NCBI RefSeq assembly: GCF_017873555.1 | Contig: NZ_JAGGKE010000006.1 | Span: 124,001 to 188,000, forward strand | Length of the DNA stretch: 64,000 bases | Direction of reading: 5' to 3' | From: Halorubrum trapanicum | GTDB lineage: Archaea > Halobacteriota > Halobacteria > Halobacteriales > Haloferacaceae | Part shown: piece by piece, positions 15,990 to 23,912 of the stretch | Position numbering within the stretch: the first letter of the stretch is position 1 | How the letters are laid out: the number at the start of each line of letters is the position of its first letter | Position numbers and translations under genes: made by a program | The notes under the pieces: model-generated | What the model was told of the DNA's origin: nothing | What the model saw: only the letters and a program-made list of their open reading frames with translations | Databases searched by the model: none

Positions 15990-16975
15990 CAGAACCGTCC
16001 GCCGGGACCGCCCGGCCCGCCGGGACCGCGCGGGCCGCGCGCGCCGCCCATCGAGACGCCGCCCGCGCCGCCCGTGGAGCGCGCCAGCCCCTCGTTGCGC
16101 TTCCCGAACGCCAGCCCGATGGCGAAGCCGATCAGGTGCGCGAGGTGCGCGATGTTGCCGGCGCTCCCGCCCCCGCCGGCCTGGAGGCTCTGGACGACGA
16201 GGACCGCCGAGACGAGCGCGATCCCCCACGTGAGGTACTTGATCTTCATCGGAATCACGAAGAACAGCAGCACCTGCATGTTCGGCCGCCAGACGGTGAG
16301 GACGCCTAAGATTGCGAAGCCGGCGCCGCTGGCGCCCAGCACGCCGACGGGGGGTGCGCCGGTCGCGATCCCGAACAGGACGTGGCCGAGGCCGGCGATC
16401 ATTCCCGACAGGACGAAGAACGCGACGAACCGCTTCGACCCCACCGCGCGCTCGACGAGGGGACCGAAGAACAGGATGACGATGCTGTTGCCGACGATGT
16501 GGAACAGCACTCCGGGTGCGTGCGAGAACACCGACGTCACCCACGTCCAGACGTTGGCGAGCGCGTCCGGCTGGAGGACGAACAGCTGGTCGTGGAGCGC
16601 CTCCCCTCCGACGAACAGCGCGACCCACTGGGCGACGAACGTGACCCAGATCGCCAGCAGGATGGCGTAGGTCGCGTTGTTTCTGAAGTATCCCATGATC
16701 CCCCCGGTCCCGCTCGCGCGGTCGACCCGACGTTTGAACCGGCCGACGACCCCCGCGGACGCGCCCCCGGCTCGGCCGCCGGTGCCGCCCGTCGACCCGC
16801 CCTCGACGCTCTCGTCGAAGCCGCTGTCGAAGACGCCGCCGGGGTCGTCCCACTCGGCGAGGCCCGGGCAGTCGTGGTTCTCGGGCAGTCGGTGTTCGGC
16901 ACAGAACGTCTGGCCGCACCGCTTACACTGGTACGGGAGGTTCTCGTACTCCCCGCACACGTCGCACGTCGCCAT
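15989..16975 (-). CDS. Rhomboid intramembrane serine protease with N-terminal AN1-type zinc finger
   Basis: A 328-residue protein. Residues 1-37 (CDVCGEYENLPYQCKRCGQTFCAEHRLPENHDC) form an AN1-like zinc finger. A Gly-rich linker precedes six hydrophobic segments (from about 103 to 290). The catalytic Ser216 is in GASGAGF and the catalytic His280 in AHLIGFAIG, with FHIVGN as the rhomboid HxxxN element. The tail is a Gly/Pro-rich run (GGARGPRGPGG). Rhomboids cleave substrate transmembrane helices; in Haloferax a rhomboid mutant changes glycosylation. The gene is coupled to endonuclease V and preceded upstream by repeat copy B. Confidence 0.9.
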   Translation of the reverse strand: MATCDVCGEYENLPYQCKRCGQTFCAEHRLPENHDCPGLAEWDDPGGVFDSGFDESVEGGSTGGTGGRAGGASAGVVGRFKRRVDRASGTGGIMGYFRNNATYAILLAIWVTFVAQWVALFVGGEALHDQLFVLQPDALANVWTWVTSVFSHAPGVLFHIVGNSIVILFFGPLVERAVGSKRFVAFFVLSGMIAGLGHVLFGIATGAPPVGVLGASGAGFAILGVLTVWRPNMQVLLFFVIPMKIKYLTWGIALVSAVLVVQSLQAGGGGSAGNIAHLAHLIGFAIGLAFGKRNEGLARSTGGAGGVSMGGARGPRGPGGPGGPGGRF

Positions 16976-17058
16976 TGGCGTGTGTTACGGGGGCGGTCGT
17001 AAAGCGGTTTGGCTCTATACGTGGTTTCTCGTGCGACGGACGGCGGCCGTGATGATTG

Positions 17059-17501
17059 TTTATAAACGCTATCTGACAGCACAGCGGCGTGCACTTCCAA
17101 AGCCCCAGCCGCTCGGCCGTACGACGATAGATCTCGTAGATCTCCGATCGATACGAACACCGCCAAAGCCCCAGCCGCTCGGCCGTACGACAATAGATCT
17201 CGTAGATCTCCGATCGATACGAACACCGCCAAAGCCCCAGCCGCGAGGACTCGATGGGCTCGCTGCGGTCCTCGTCGCTCACTCCGTTCGCTCCTGCGGT
17301 CCTTGCGTCGCCCGTCTTCGTCCTCGCGGCTGCCCCTTTGAGTCCCGCCCAGCACAGCAACCGCAGCCTCACGCCTCCCCAGCCTCGTCAGTCGCCCTCG
17401 CTTCGCTTCGGGCGACTGACTCCCTCGCGCGTGCGACTCGCGGCCTCCGCTTCGCTCCGGCCGCTCGTCGGCACACGCCACCGCACCGCATCTGTTTATA
17501 A
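17059..17501 (+). repeat. Structured intergenic repeat, copy B, with tandem 66-bp units
   Basis: About 443 bp between TTTATAA boxes at 17059-17065 and 17495-17501; a further TTATAA is at 17529. The box CCAAAGCCCCAGCCG occurs three times, at 17097, 17163 and 17229. The first two head 66-bp tandem units that differ at a single base (ACGACGATAG versus ACGACAATAG). The third begins the hairpin whose arms are AGCCGCGAGGA and TCCTCGCGGCT, followed by GGCTGCCCCTTTGAG near 17329 and the linker CTCACGCCTCCCCA. Hairpin 2 has arms GTCAGTCGCCC (17387-17397) and GGGCGACTGAC (17410-17420). It lies between the rhomboid gene and aroD. Confidence 0.85.
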
Positions 17502-17542
17502 ACGGTCGCCGCAGGTCCGGCTATCTACTTATAAATGATCAG

Positions 17543-18250
17543 TCACTCGTCCGCTCCGCCCTCCCGCAGCCCGTCCACGAGGTCTCTGAGCGTCGCGAGC
17601 GGGTACTGACCGGGCGCGGTCGCGTTCGCGGGGTCGACGGGCGCGTAGCCGATCTTCGAGCCGTAGAGGGGCGTGACCGCTCTGGTGTGCCGTCCCGGCT
17701 CGCCCATACACATCGTCGCGACGCGGTGGCCGGCGGCGGTCGCCTCGTGGGTCGCCTCGATCATCGCGAGCGCGTCGGCCGGCGCGGTCGCGGTCGTCGC
17801 CAGCTTCCCCGCGTCGCCCTCGCTCGCGGCGTCGGCGAGCAGGTCGACGAGCGCGGCCGGCTCCGGGGTGGACTCGAAGTCGTGGACCGACGCGATCACC
17901 TCGACGCCCGCCTCGCGCGCGGCGTCGCGCAGCGCGGTCGCGTGCGACGCCTCGGCCGGGTCCGGGTGCGTCCCGCGCAGCGCGGCGAGTTCGACGTCGA
18001 CCGCGGCGACGGCGTCGCGACCGACCGCGTCCGAGAGTGCGTCGTAGCGGCCGAGTCCCTCCGCCTCGCCGCCCTCCCACGACGCCCGGTTCGTGACGAC
18101 GAGCGGGAGGTCGCCGTCGTAGCTCGCCAGCTGGTCGAGCGGGGAGTCCGCGAGGTCCATCCGGAACTCCACCGCGTCGGCGTGCTTGCGGGCGCGCGGC
18201 TCCTCGGTGAGGTCGGCCGTGCTCGCCGCGAGGACGAACTCCTCGAACAT
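17543..18250 (-). CDS. aroD: 3-dehydroquinate dehydratase, type I
   Basis: A 235-residue TIM-barrel enzyme that dehydrates 3-dehydroquinate in the shikimate pathway. ADAVEFRMDLAD carries the substrate-binding EFRxD motif, VIASVHDFE the catalytic His, and GDAGKLATTA the Schiff-base Lys. MCMGEPGRHTRAVTPLYGSKIGYAPVD is the usual C-terminal part. Length fits the archaeal enzyme. The gene is probably transcribed alone, with repeat copy B directly downstream and tfb upstream on the same strand at an 81-bp distance. Confidence 0.94.
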   Translation of the reverse strand: MFEEFVLAASTADLTEEPRARKHADAVEFRMDLADSPLDQLASYDGDLPLVVTNRASWEGGEAEGLGRYDALSDAVGRDAVAAVDVELAALRGTHPDPAEASHATALRDAAREAGVEVIASVHDFESTPEPAALVDLLADAASEGDAGKLATTATAPADALAMIEATHEATAAGHRVATMCMGEPGRHTRAVTPLYGSKIGYAPVDPANATAPGQYPLATLRDLVDGLREGGADE

Positions 18251-18331
18251 GCCCGGGCGTTCCGCGGCCGGGGACTTAGCTGTGTGCGTCCGGGCGGAAA
18301 CGGAAGCGCGCGGGCGGCAGAAGCGGTCGGC

Positions 18332-19306
18332 TTACGCGACGAGACCGTCCTCGGCCTCGAGCAGCTCGTGGTAGCGGTTCCGGATGGTGACCTCGCTGAT
18401 GTCGGCGACCTCCGAGACCGCGGCCTGCGTCGTCTTCTCGTTGGTGAGGAGCGCGGCAGCGTAGACGGCGGCCGCGGCGAGACCCACCGGCGACTTGCCC
18501 GAGTGGACGCCCTTCTCCTTGGCGTTGCGCAGGAGGCTCTTCGCGCGCATCTCGGACTCCTCGCTCAGTTCGAGGTCGGAGGCGAACCGCGGGACGTACT
18601 GCTCGGGGTCGGCCGGCTTCACTTCCAGCTTCAGCTCGCGGACGACGTACCGGTACGTCCGGGCGATCTCGGCCTTCTCGACGCGGGAGACGTCGGCGAT
18701 CTCGTCGAGGCTGCGCGGGACGCCGGCCATCCGGGCGGCGGCGTACACGCAGGAGGTGGAGACGCCCTCGATGGAGCGGCCGGGGAGGAGGTCCTCGTCG
18801 AGTGCGCGGCGGTAGATGACGGAGGCGGTCTCGCGGACGTTGTCCGGGAGGCCCTGCGCCGACGCCATGCGGTCGATCTCGCCGAGCGCCTGCTTGAGGT
18901 TGCGCTCCTTGGAGTCGCGGGTGCGGAACCGCTCGTTCCACTTGCGGAGCCGCTGCATCTTCTGGCGCTGGCGCGCGCCGAGCGACCGGCCGTACGCGTC
19001 CTTGTCGCGCCAGTCGATGTTCGTCGAGAGCCCCTTGTCGTGCATCGTGTTCGTGGTCGGGGCGCCGACGCGGCTCTTCTCGTCCTTCTCGCGGGAGTCG
19101 AACGCGCGCCACTCCGGCCCGCGGTCGACCGAGTCGGCCTCGACGACCAGCCCGCAGTCGCTGCAGACCGTCTCGCCGTGCTCCTCGTCGTTGATGACGT
19201 GACCCCCGCACTCCGGGCAGCTCAGCGTCTCGTCGGTGTCTTCCGATTCTTCCTCGTTCGTCTCCGTTCGGGAGCGACTCCCCCGTGTGTGTAGTCGTTC
19301 ACTCAT
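18332..19306 (-). CDS. tfb: Transcription initiation factor IIB (TFB)
   Basis: A 324-residue TFB. An N-terminal Ser/Glu-rich extension precedes the zinc ribbon (CPECGGHVINDEEHGETVCSDCG, about residues 29-51), the B-finger/linker with GPEWRAFDSREKDEKSRVGAP, and two cyclin repeats (about 125-215 and 220-315). The second ends with a helix-turn-helix that reads the BRE (TTQAAVSEVADISEVTIRNRYHELL). It recruits RNA polymerase to TBP on promoters. Haloarchaea carry several TFBs and which paralogue this is cannot be told. A TATA-like TTTTAAG at about 19375-19381 suggests a leader of roughly 45 nt. Confidence 0.95.
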   Translation of the reverse strand: MSERLHTRGSRSRTETNEEESEDTDETLSCPECGGHVINDEEHGETVCSDCGLVVEADSVDRGPEWRAFDSREKDEKSRVGAPTTNTMHDKGLSTNIDWRDKDAYGRSLGARQRQKMQRLRKWNERFRTRDSKERNLKQALGEIDRMASAQGLPDNVRETASVIYRRALDEDLLPGRSIEGVSTSCVYAAARMAGVPRSLDEIADVSRVEKAEIARTYRYVVRELKLEVKPADPEQYVPRFASDLELSEESEMRAKSLLRNAKEKGVHSGKSPVGLAAAAVYAAALLTNEKTTQAAVSEVADISEVTIRNRYHELLEAEDGLVA

Positions 19307-19586
19307 AGCTCGGTTGCCCCCGGAAACTGAAACTGCCCGAGAGCGATCTTAGTTTACCGTCGACGGAACACAACTTAAAACGACCGGAACGTGTCGCTCG
19401 AATCCCGACGAAAGGACACGATCTATCACGCGTTTTTGCCGATCTCCGATCGCCCGTGACGCCCGGTCTATCCCGCCCGACCGCACTCGACCGACCGCCC
19501 GGTCGATCCCGCTCGACTCCGTCCGCCCCTCTCCGGCGCTCGCCAAGACCGAAACCGTTGACAGGGCCGCGGCCGGATCGAAGGCC

Positions 19587-20387
19587 ATGTCCGCGCCCCG
19601 CGTCGTCTCGCTCGCCCCGAGCGCGACCGCGACGGTCGCCGCGCTCGACGCGGCAGACCGCCTCGTCGGCGTCACCGCCCACTGCGACCGCCCGGAAGAC
19701 GCGGCCGCCCCGTCCGCGCACGGGACCGATTCACCGACCGTCGTCGGCGGCTGGCTGAACCCCGACCTCGACCGCGTCGCCGCCCTCGAACCCGACGTCG
19801 TCCTCACAAGCGACGCGCTCCAGAGCGACCTCGCCGACGCCTGCCGCGAGCGCGGCCTCGACGTCGCACACCGCGAGCCGTCGACCCTCGACGACGCCGT
19901 CGACGGGTTCGCCGCCCGCGGGAGCGACGTGGGGCGGCCCGAGGCCGGCGAGCGACTCGCGACCGACGCGCGCGACCGACTCGATCGGATCGCCGAGACG
20001 GTCGCCGACCGCCAGCGGCCGACGGTGTACTGCGAGGAGTGGTCCGACCCCCCGATGGCGGCCGGCAACTGGGTTCCCGACGCGGTGCGCGCCGCGGGCG
20101 GCCGCTACCCCTTCGTCGATCCGGGCGAGCGCTCCCGCGAGGTCGACCCCGCGGACGTCGAGCGGGTCGACCTCGATCACGTCGTCGTTCACATCTGCGG
20201 GCACGGCGACCGCGTCGACCCCGAAACCGTCGCCGGACGCGACTGGGAGGTCGACGCCCCCGTGAGCGTGATCGACGACGACCTGCTCAACCAGCCGAGC
20301 CCCGCGCTCCTCGACGGCGTCGAGCGCCTGGCGCGCTTGCTCCATCCCGAGGCGTTTTCGGCCGGCGGCGACGACGCCCGAACATGA
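19587..20387 (+). CDS. Cobalamin/siderophore-binding-fold protein without signal peptide (BtuF-like)
   Basis: A 266-residue protein with the helical-backbone metal-receptor fold. It begins RVVSLAPSATATVAALDAADRLVGVTAHCDRPEDA, has VVGGWLNPDLDRVAALEPDVVLTSDALQSDLADACRERG for the first lobe, a bridging helix, and VYCEEWSDPPMAAGNWVPDAVRAAGG for the second. Unlike importer subunits it has no signal peptide or lipobox, so it should be cytoplasmic. Such soluble forms are common in haloarchaea and may bind corrinoids or another metal cofactor. Its stop overlaps the next ATG (ATGA), linking it to the DUF84 NTPase. Confidence 0.78.
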   Translation: MSAPRVVSLAPSATATVAALDAADRLVGVTAHCDRPEDAAAPSAHGTDSPTVVGGWLNPDLDRVAALEPDVVLTSDALQSDLADACRERGLDVAHREPSTLDDAVDGFAARGSDVGRPEAGERLATDARDRLDRIAETVADRQRPTVYCEEWSDPPMAAGNWVPDAVRAAGGRYPFVDPGERSREVDPADVERVDLDHVVVHICGHGDRVDPETVAGRDWEVDAPVSVIDDDLLNQPSPALLDGVERLARLLHPEAFSAGGDDART

Positions 20388-20971
20388 CGACCCTGCGAGT
20401 CGGCGTCGGCAGCGGGAACCCGGTGAAGCGGCGCGCGGTCGAACTGGCGCTCGGATCGGCGGCGGACGACGACCTCCCCGGCGACCCGACCGGCGTCGCG
20501 GTCGATTCGGTGCCCGTCGACTCCGGCGTGAGCGAGCAGCCGACGGGCCACGCGGAGACGGTCGCGGGCGCGGAGAACCGCGCCGCTGCGGTCCTCGAAG
20601 CGGAACCGAGAGACGGCGACGCCGCGACGGTCGGGCGGGCGGGGTACGACCTCGGCGTCGGCGTCGAGGGGGGCGTCGCCGAGTTCGACGGGACCGACGG
20701 TCGGTACCTGATCATGTGGGCGGCGGTGACGGACGGTGACCGCGTCGGCCGCGCCGCGGGACCGAGCCTCGCGCTCCCGGCGGACGTCGCCGCCCGTATC
20801 GACGACGGGGCGGAACTCGGTCCCGTGATGGACGACCGCCTCGGGACCGACGGCGTCGCGACGCGCGGCGGCGCGGCGGGCGCGCTCACGAACGGCCGCG
20901 TCGACCGCGCCGAGGCGCTCGCGGCCGCCGTGAGCGGTGCGCTCGGGCCGTTCGTCTCGAAGCTGTACTGA
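20384..20971 (+). CDS. DUF84 (YjjX-like) inosine/xanthosine triphosphatase
   Basis: A 195-residue protein starting MTTLRVGVGSGNPVKRRAVELAL, the phosphate-binding start of the DUF84 family. The central YDLGVGVEGGVAEFDGTDGRYLIMWAAVTDGD matches the conserved GVEGG element, and the C-terminal ALTNGRVDRAEALAAAVSGAL matches the usual LTxGxxxR end. The family hydrolyses non-canonical ITP or XTP and so cleans the nucleotide pool. The start codon overlaps the previous stop by 4 nt. The protein is unusually Asp-rich, as expected for a high-salt cytoplasm. Confidence 0.85.
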   Translation: MTTLRVGVGSGNPVKRRAVELALGSAADDDLPGDPTGVAVDSVPVDSGVSEQPTGHAETVAGAENRAAAVLEAEPRDGDAATVGRAGYDLGVGVEGGVAEFDGTDGRYLIMWAAVTDGDRVGRAAGPSLALPADVAARIDDGAELGPVMDDRLGTDGVATRGGAAGALTNGRVDRAEALAAAVSGALGPFVSKLY

Positions 20972-21125
20972 CCCCGCCTCGGGCCGTCGACGCGGTTCGA
21001 AGACCGTACCTAAACGCGACGGTGGGGCGCGGATCTCTCCCTTCGATGTCGGGGAAACCGCAAGACTGCGCCGTGTTAACTCCGTCTACCAACCGCCTTA
21101 TGCGGGGCGCCGACCTGATACGCGT

Positions 21126-21380
21126 ATGAGCACTGCCCAGCCGGACGCGGTCGCGGCCGAATCGACCGGTCTCTCCGCGAAACAGGCGCGCATCCTGCGG
21201 TACCTCCGCGAGAACGCCGCCGACCGGACGTACTTCAAGTCGCGGCTGATCGCCGACGACCTCGACCTCTCGGCGAAGGAGGTCGGCGCGAATATGGGCG
21301 CGGTCGCCGACGCGGCCACCGAGGTCGACGTCGAGAAGTGGGGCTACTCGTCGGGCACGACGTGGATGGTCACGGCCTGA
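21126..21380 (+). CDS. Small winged-helix protein, haloarchaeal conserved
   Basis: An 84-residue protein: MSTAQPDAVAAESTGLSAKQARILRYLRENAADRTYFKSRLIADDLDLSAKEVGANMGAVADAATEVDVEKWGYSSGTTWMVTA. Residues 16-84 are a complete winged helix: LSAKQARILRYLREN is helix 1, FKSRLIADDLDLSAKEVGANMGAV the turn and recognition helix, and the last part the wing. It is probably DNA binding or a protein-interaction module. AT-poor sequence gives no clear promoter, though CCGCCTTATGC lies about 25 nt before the ATG. An earlier in-frame ATG at 20937 lies inside the previous gene and is rejected. Confidence 0.75.
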   Translation: MSTAQPDAVAAESTGLSAKQARILRYLRENAADRTYFKSRLIADDLDLSAKEVGANMGAVADAATEVDVEKWGYSSGTTWMVTA

Positions 21381-21420
21381 ACTCCGACTCAGCGCCTAAA
21401 ATACGCCTCAGAGCGCGGAA

Positions 21421-22032
21421 TTAGGGATCGTACGCCACGAGCGACGCGGCGTCGTCGGCGAGCGCGACCGCCTCGGCGTCGAAGGAGTCCGCGTACCGGA
21501 CGACGAGCGTGAGCAGCCGCTCCGGCTCGGTCAGCGCGTAGCCGTCGGTCCGGTCCAGCAGGCCGGCGCTCTCCAGGTCCGCGGCCGCTGCGCTTATCGT
21601 CGGCCGGGAGACGTCGAGCGCGCTCGCCAAGTCCGCCCCGGTGGCGTCCGGGTCGCGCAACAGCGCGAGGATCATCCCCCGGGGCGTCTCCCGGCGGAGG
21701 TAGCCGAGCGCCCGCTTGTCGGTCTCGTCGAACCGGCCAGCCGGGAAGAACCGCCGGTAGTCGGCGTCTTTCACCGACTCGACCGTTCCCGCCGCTTCGA
21801 GCTTCCGGAGGTGGTACTGCGCCTCGCCGGTCCCGAGCCGGAGGTCGTCGCGGAGCTTCGAGAAGTGCGCGCCGGGGGTCGTCGGCACGTAGCCGCGGAT
21901 CGCCTCCCGCGTCTCGTTTTCGTCGCCGTCGCCGTCGTCGGCGCTCGCGGTCCCGACGAACGGCGCGGCGGCTCCGACCGCGGCGAACCGCCGGAGCGTC
22001 TCGCGCTTTCGGCCGTCGAACCCCTCTGTCAC
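21421..22032 (-). CDS. Double winged-helix regulator with a hydrophobic, Tat-like N-terminus
   Basis: A 203-residue protein. Residues 8-31 (RKRETLRRFAAVGAAAPFVGTASAD) resemble a twin-arginine or short membrane segment. This is followed by two winged-helix domains: GAHFSKLRDDLRLGTGEAQYHLRKLEAAGTVESV (about 54-105) and LGYLRRETPRGMILALLRDPDATGADLASALDVSRPTISAAAADLESAGLL (about 108-165), then a helical tail. Archaeal proteins with this architecture are usually membrane-tethered regulators. Whether this one is exported, tethered or cytoplasmic cannot be settled from sequence. It is transcribed convergently with the small winged-helix gene. Confidence 0.78.
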   Translation of the reverse strand: MTEGFDGRKRETLRRFAAVGAAAPFVGTASADDGDGDENETREAIRGYVPTTPGAHFSKLRDDLRLGTGEAQYHLRKLEAAGTVESVKDADYRRFFPAGRFDETDKRALGYLRRETPRGMILALLRDPDATGADLASALDVSRPTISAAAADLESAGLLDRTDGYALTEPERLLTLVVRYADSFDAEAVALADDAASLVAYDP

Positions 22033-22124
22033 GGCCGTATTAGTCGACGCCTCGACAAAAACACTTCGCTCGGGGACCGGTTCACAGAGGATATTCCGCC
22101 GCCTCGACGGCGTTTCGTACCGCT

Positions 22125-23264
22125 CTACTCCTCTTTCTCGACTTCGGCGTCCGCCGCCTCCTCGTCGTCCATTTCCTGGATGACCTCGTCGGCGGACCTG
22201 ATGCTCGCGCCGGCGTCGCCAGCCTTCACGGCCTCGGCCTCCTTCTCCAGCTCCTCGACGTTCATCTCCGCGGACTCCTCGATCTGGCCGAGGATCTCGT
22301 CGATGTCGTCGAGTCCGAGCATCTTCCGCGTGTCGTCGTCGAACTCCTTCCCGTCGAGTCCCTCCATCTCCTGGACGTCGGAGCCGGAGAGGGCCTTGCC
22401 GTAGCGGCCGACGAGGCTCGTCAGCTCCTGCGGGAGGACGAACGTGGTGGACTCGCCCTTGCCGATCTCTTCGAGGGTCTCCATGCCGCGCTCGATGATG
22501 GCGCGCTCGCCCATCGATTCCGCGGAGCGCGCGCGGAGGACCGTCGAGATGGCGTCACCCTGCGCTTCGAGGATCTGGGACTGCTTTTCACCCTGCGCGC
22601 GGATGATGTTGGACTGCTTGTCACCTTCCGCCTGCTCGACCGCGGAGCGGCGTTCCCCCTGCGCTTCGAGGATCATCGCGCGCCGGCGGCGCTCGGCGGA
22701 GGTCTGCTGCTCCATCGCCTGCTGGACGTCCTTCGAGGGGTTGACCTCGCGGACCTCGACGCTCTCGACGCGGATCCCCCACTCGTCGGTGGGTTCGTCC
22801 AGCTCCTTGCGGATCTTCGCGTTGATCTCCTGGCGCTTGTTCAGCGTGTCGTCGAGTTCCATGTCGCCGAGGACGGCGCGGAGGGTGGTCTGGGCGAGGT
22901 TCGAGACGGCCTTCTTGTAGTCGTCGACCTCCAGGAACGCCTTCTTGGCGTCCATCACCTTGATGTAGACGACCGCGTCCGCGGTCACCGGGGAGTTGTC
23001 GCGGGTGATCGCTTCCTGCCGGGGCACGTCCAGCGTCTGCGTCCGCATGTCGAACGGGTACGTCCGCGAGACGAACGGCGGAATGAGGTTGATACCCGGT
23101 TCGAGCAGCTTGCGGTACTCGCCGAAGACGGTGAGCGTCTTCTTCTCGTAGGCGTCGACGATCTCGAACGACTGCCAGAGCGTGACGACTACGAGCAGGA
23201 GCGCGAGCAGTCCGACGCTCACGAGCCCGAAGCCGAGTCCGGATTGGAGGGTGATCGGATCCAT
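22125..23264 (-). CDS. SPFH/band 7 (stomatin/prohibitin-like) membrane protein
   Basis: A 379-residue protein with one N-terminal membrane helix (LGFGLVSVGLLALLLVVVTLWQSF, about 9-32) and an SPFH domain (YEKKTLTVFGEYRKLLEPGINLIPPFVSRTYPFDMRTQTLDVPRQEAITRDNSPVTADAVVYIKV). A long Gln/Glu-rich coiled coil follows (ERRSAVEQAEGDKQSNIIRAQGEKQSQILEAQGDAISTVLRARSAES), then an acidic tail. Such proteins form oligomeric membrane scaffolds and often modulate proteases or channels. The nfeD/protease partner usual in bacteria is not adjacent. The acidic tail after residue 310 is longer than in bacterial stomatins. Confidence 0.92.
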   Translation of the reverse strand: MDPITLQSGLGFGLVSVGLLALLLVVVTLWQSFEIVDAYEKKTLTVFGEYRKLLEPGINLIPPFVSRTYPFDMRTQTLDVPRQEAITRDNSPVTADAVVYIKVMDAKKAFLEVDDYKKAVSNLAQTTLRAVLGDMELDDTLNKRQEINAKIRKELDEPTDEWGIRVESVEVREVNPSKDVQQAMEQQTSAERRRRAMILEAQGERRSAVEQAEGDKQSNIIRAQGEKQSQILEAQGDAISTVLRARSAESMGERAIIERGMETLEEIGKGESTTFVLPQELTSLVGRYGKALSGSDVQEMEGLDGKEFDDDTRKMLGLDDIDEILGQIEESAEMNVEELEKEAEAVKAGDAGASIRSADEVIQEMDDEEAADAEVEKEE

Positions 23265-23380
23265 GCCCTTCGTTTAGACCATCGTACGCTTAATAGTTCG
23301 CCCGCCGGACCCCGAATCGTCTCGCCGTCCTTCGGTCGGCGCGCCCGATCTGACGCCGCCGCCGGCGGACTCGCCGACCG

Positions 23381-23881
23381 CTACCGGTCCCCGCCGAACC
23401 TCGCCGCGACGTTCTCTAAGGCCGCCCGGAGCTGTCGCTCGTTGAACCGGCGGATCACGGGCGCGCCGACCCTCGTGAGCGCGTTCTCCGGCAGGTCGTA
23501 CGTCGCGGCGTACGTCAGCTCCGTCCCGCCGTCGACGGGCGCGAGCCGGAGGTCGATCGTTCCGGTGAGCGTCCCGCGGAGTTCGAAGACGTGGCGCTCG
23601 GGCGGCTCGTGGACGGTCTGGACGATCTCGCCGTCGATCTCGACTCCCGCCATCCGGTAGACATACGAGAGGCGCTTGCCGCCGTTCCCCAGCGGCTCGA
23701 CGTCTCGCACGTCCGTGAGTCCGGGCGTGATCGCCGCGTGGTTCGCGGGATCGTCGAGGAACCCGAACACGGTCTCGGGATCGGCCGCGACGGCGATGGC
23801 GTCGCTCGCGGCGAACGGGTCGTCGCCCGCCGCGGACGAGTCGTCGGCCGCGTCGCCCCGGTCCGACGCGCCGTCGCTCAT
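23381..23881 (-). CDS. SRPBCC/CoxG-family protein
   Basis: A 166-residue protein. After an Asp/Ser/Ala-rich leader of about 25 residues comes a START/Bet v 1-like domain: DAIAVAADPETVFGFLDDPANHAAITPGLTDVRDVEPLGNGGKRLSYVYRMAGVEIDGEIVQTVHEPPERHVFELRGTLTGTIDLRLAPVDGGTELTYAATYDL. The family binds hydrophobic ligands or helps assemble enzymes such as CO dehydrogenase (CoxG), but no such enzyme is near. It lies just downstream of the bat-like gene on the same strand with a 31-bp gap, so the two may be co-transcribed. Confidence 0.8.
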   Translation of the reverse strand: MSDGASDRGDAADDSSAAGDDPFAASDAIAVAADPETVFGFLDDPANHAAITPGLTDVRDVEPLGNGGKRLSYVYRMAGVEIDGEIVQTVHEPPERHVFELRGTLTGTIDLRLAPVDGGTELTYAATYDLPENALTRVGAPVIRRFNERQLRAALENVAARFGGDR

Positions 23882-23912
23882 GGGTCTCGACGCCCCGTCG
23901 CCGCCTCCGGAG

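Noticed and set aside
15117-16919. A single 600-residue protein on the minus strand
   Set aside because: It is endonuclease V extended backward in a shadow frame through the rhomboid gene. Arg/Pro-rich nonsense before MDLARPD shows the true start at 15989.
17097-17228. The two 66-bp units as a CRISPR array
   Set aside because: The whole 66 bp is repeated, with no alternation of constant repeat and unique spacer, and no cas genes are present.
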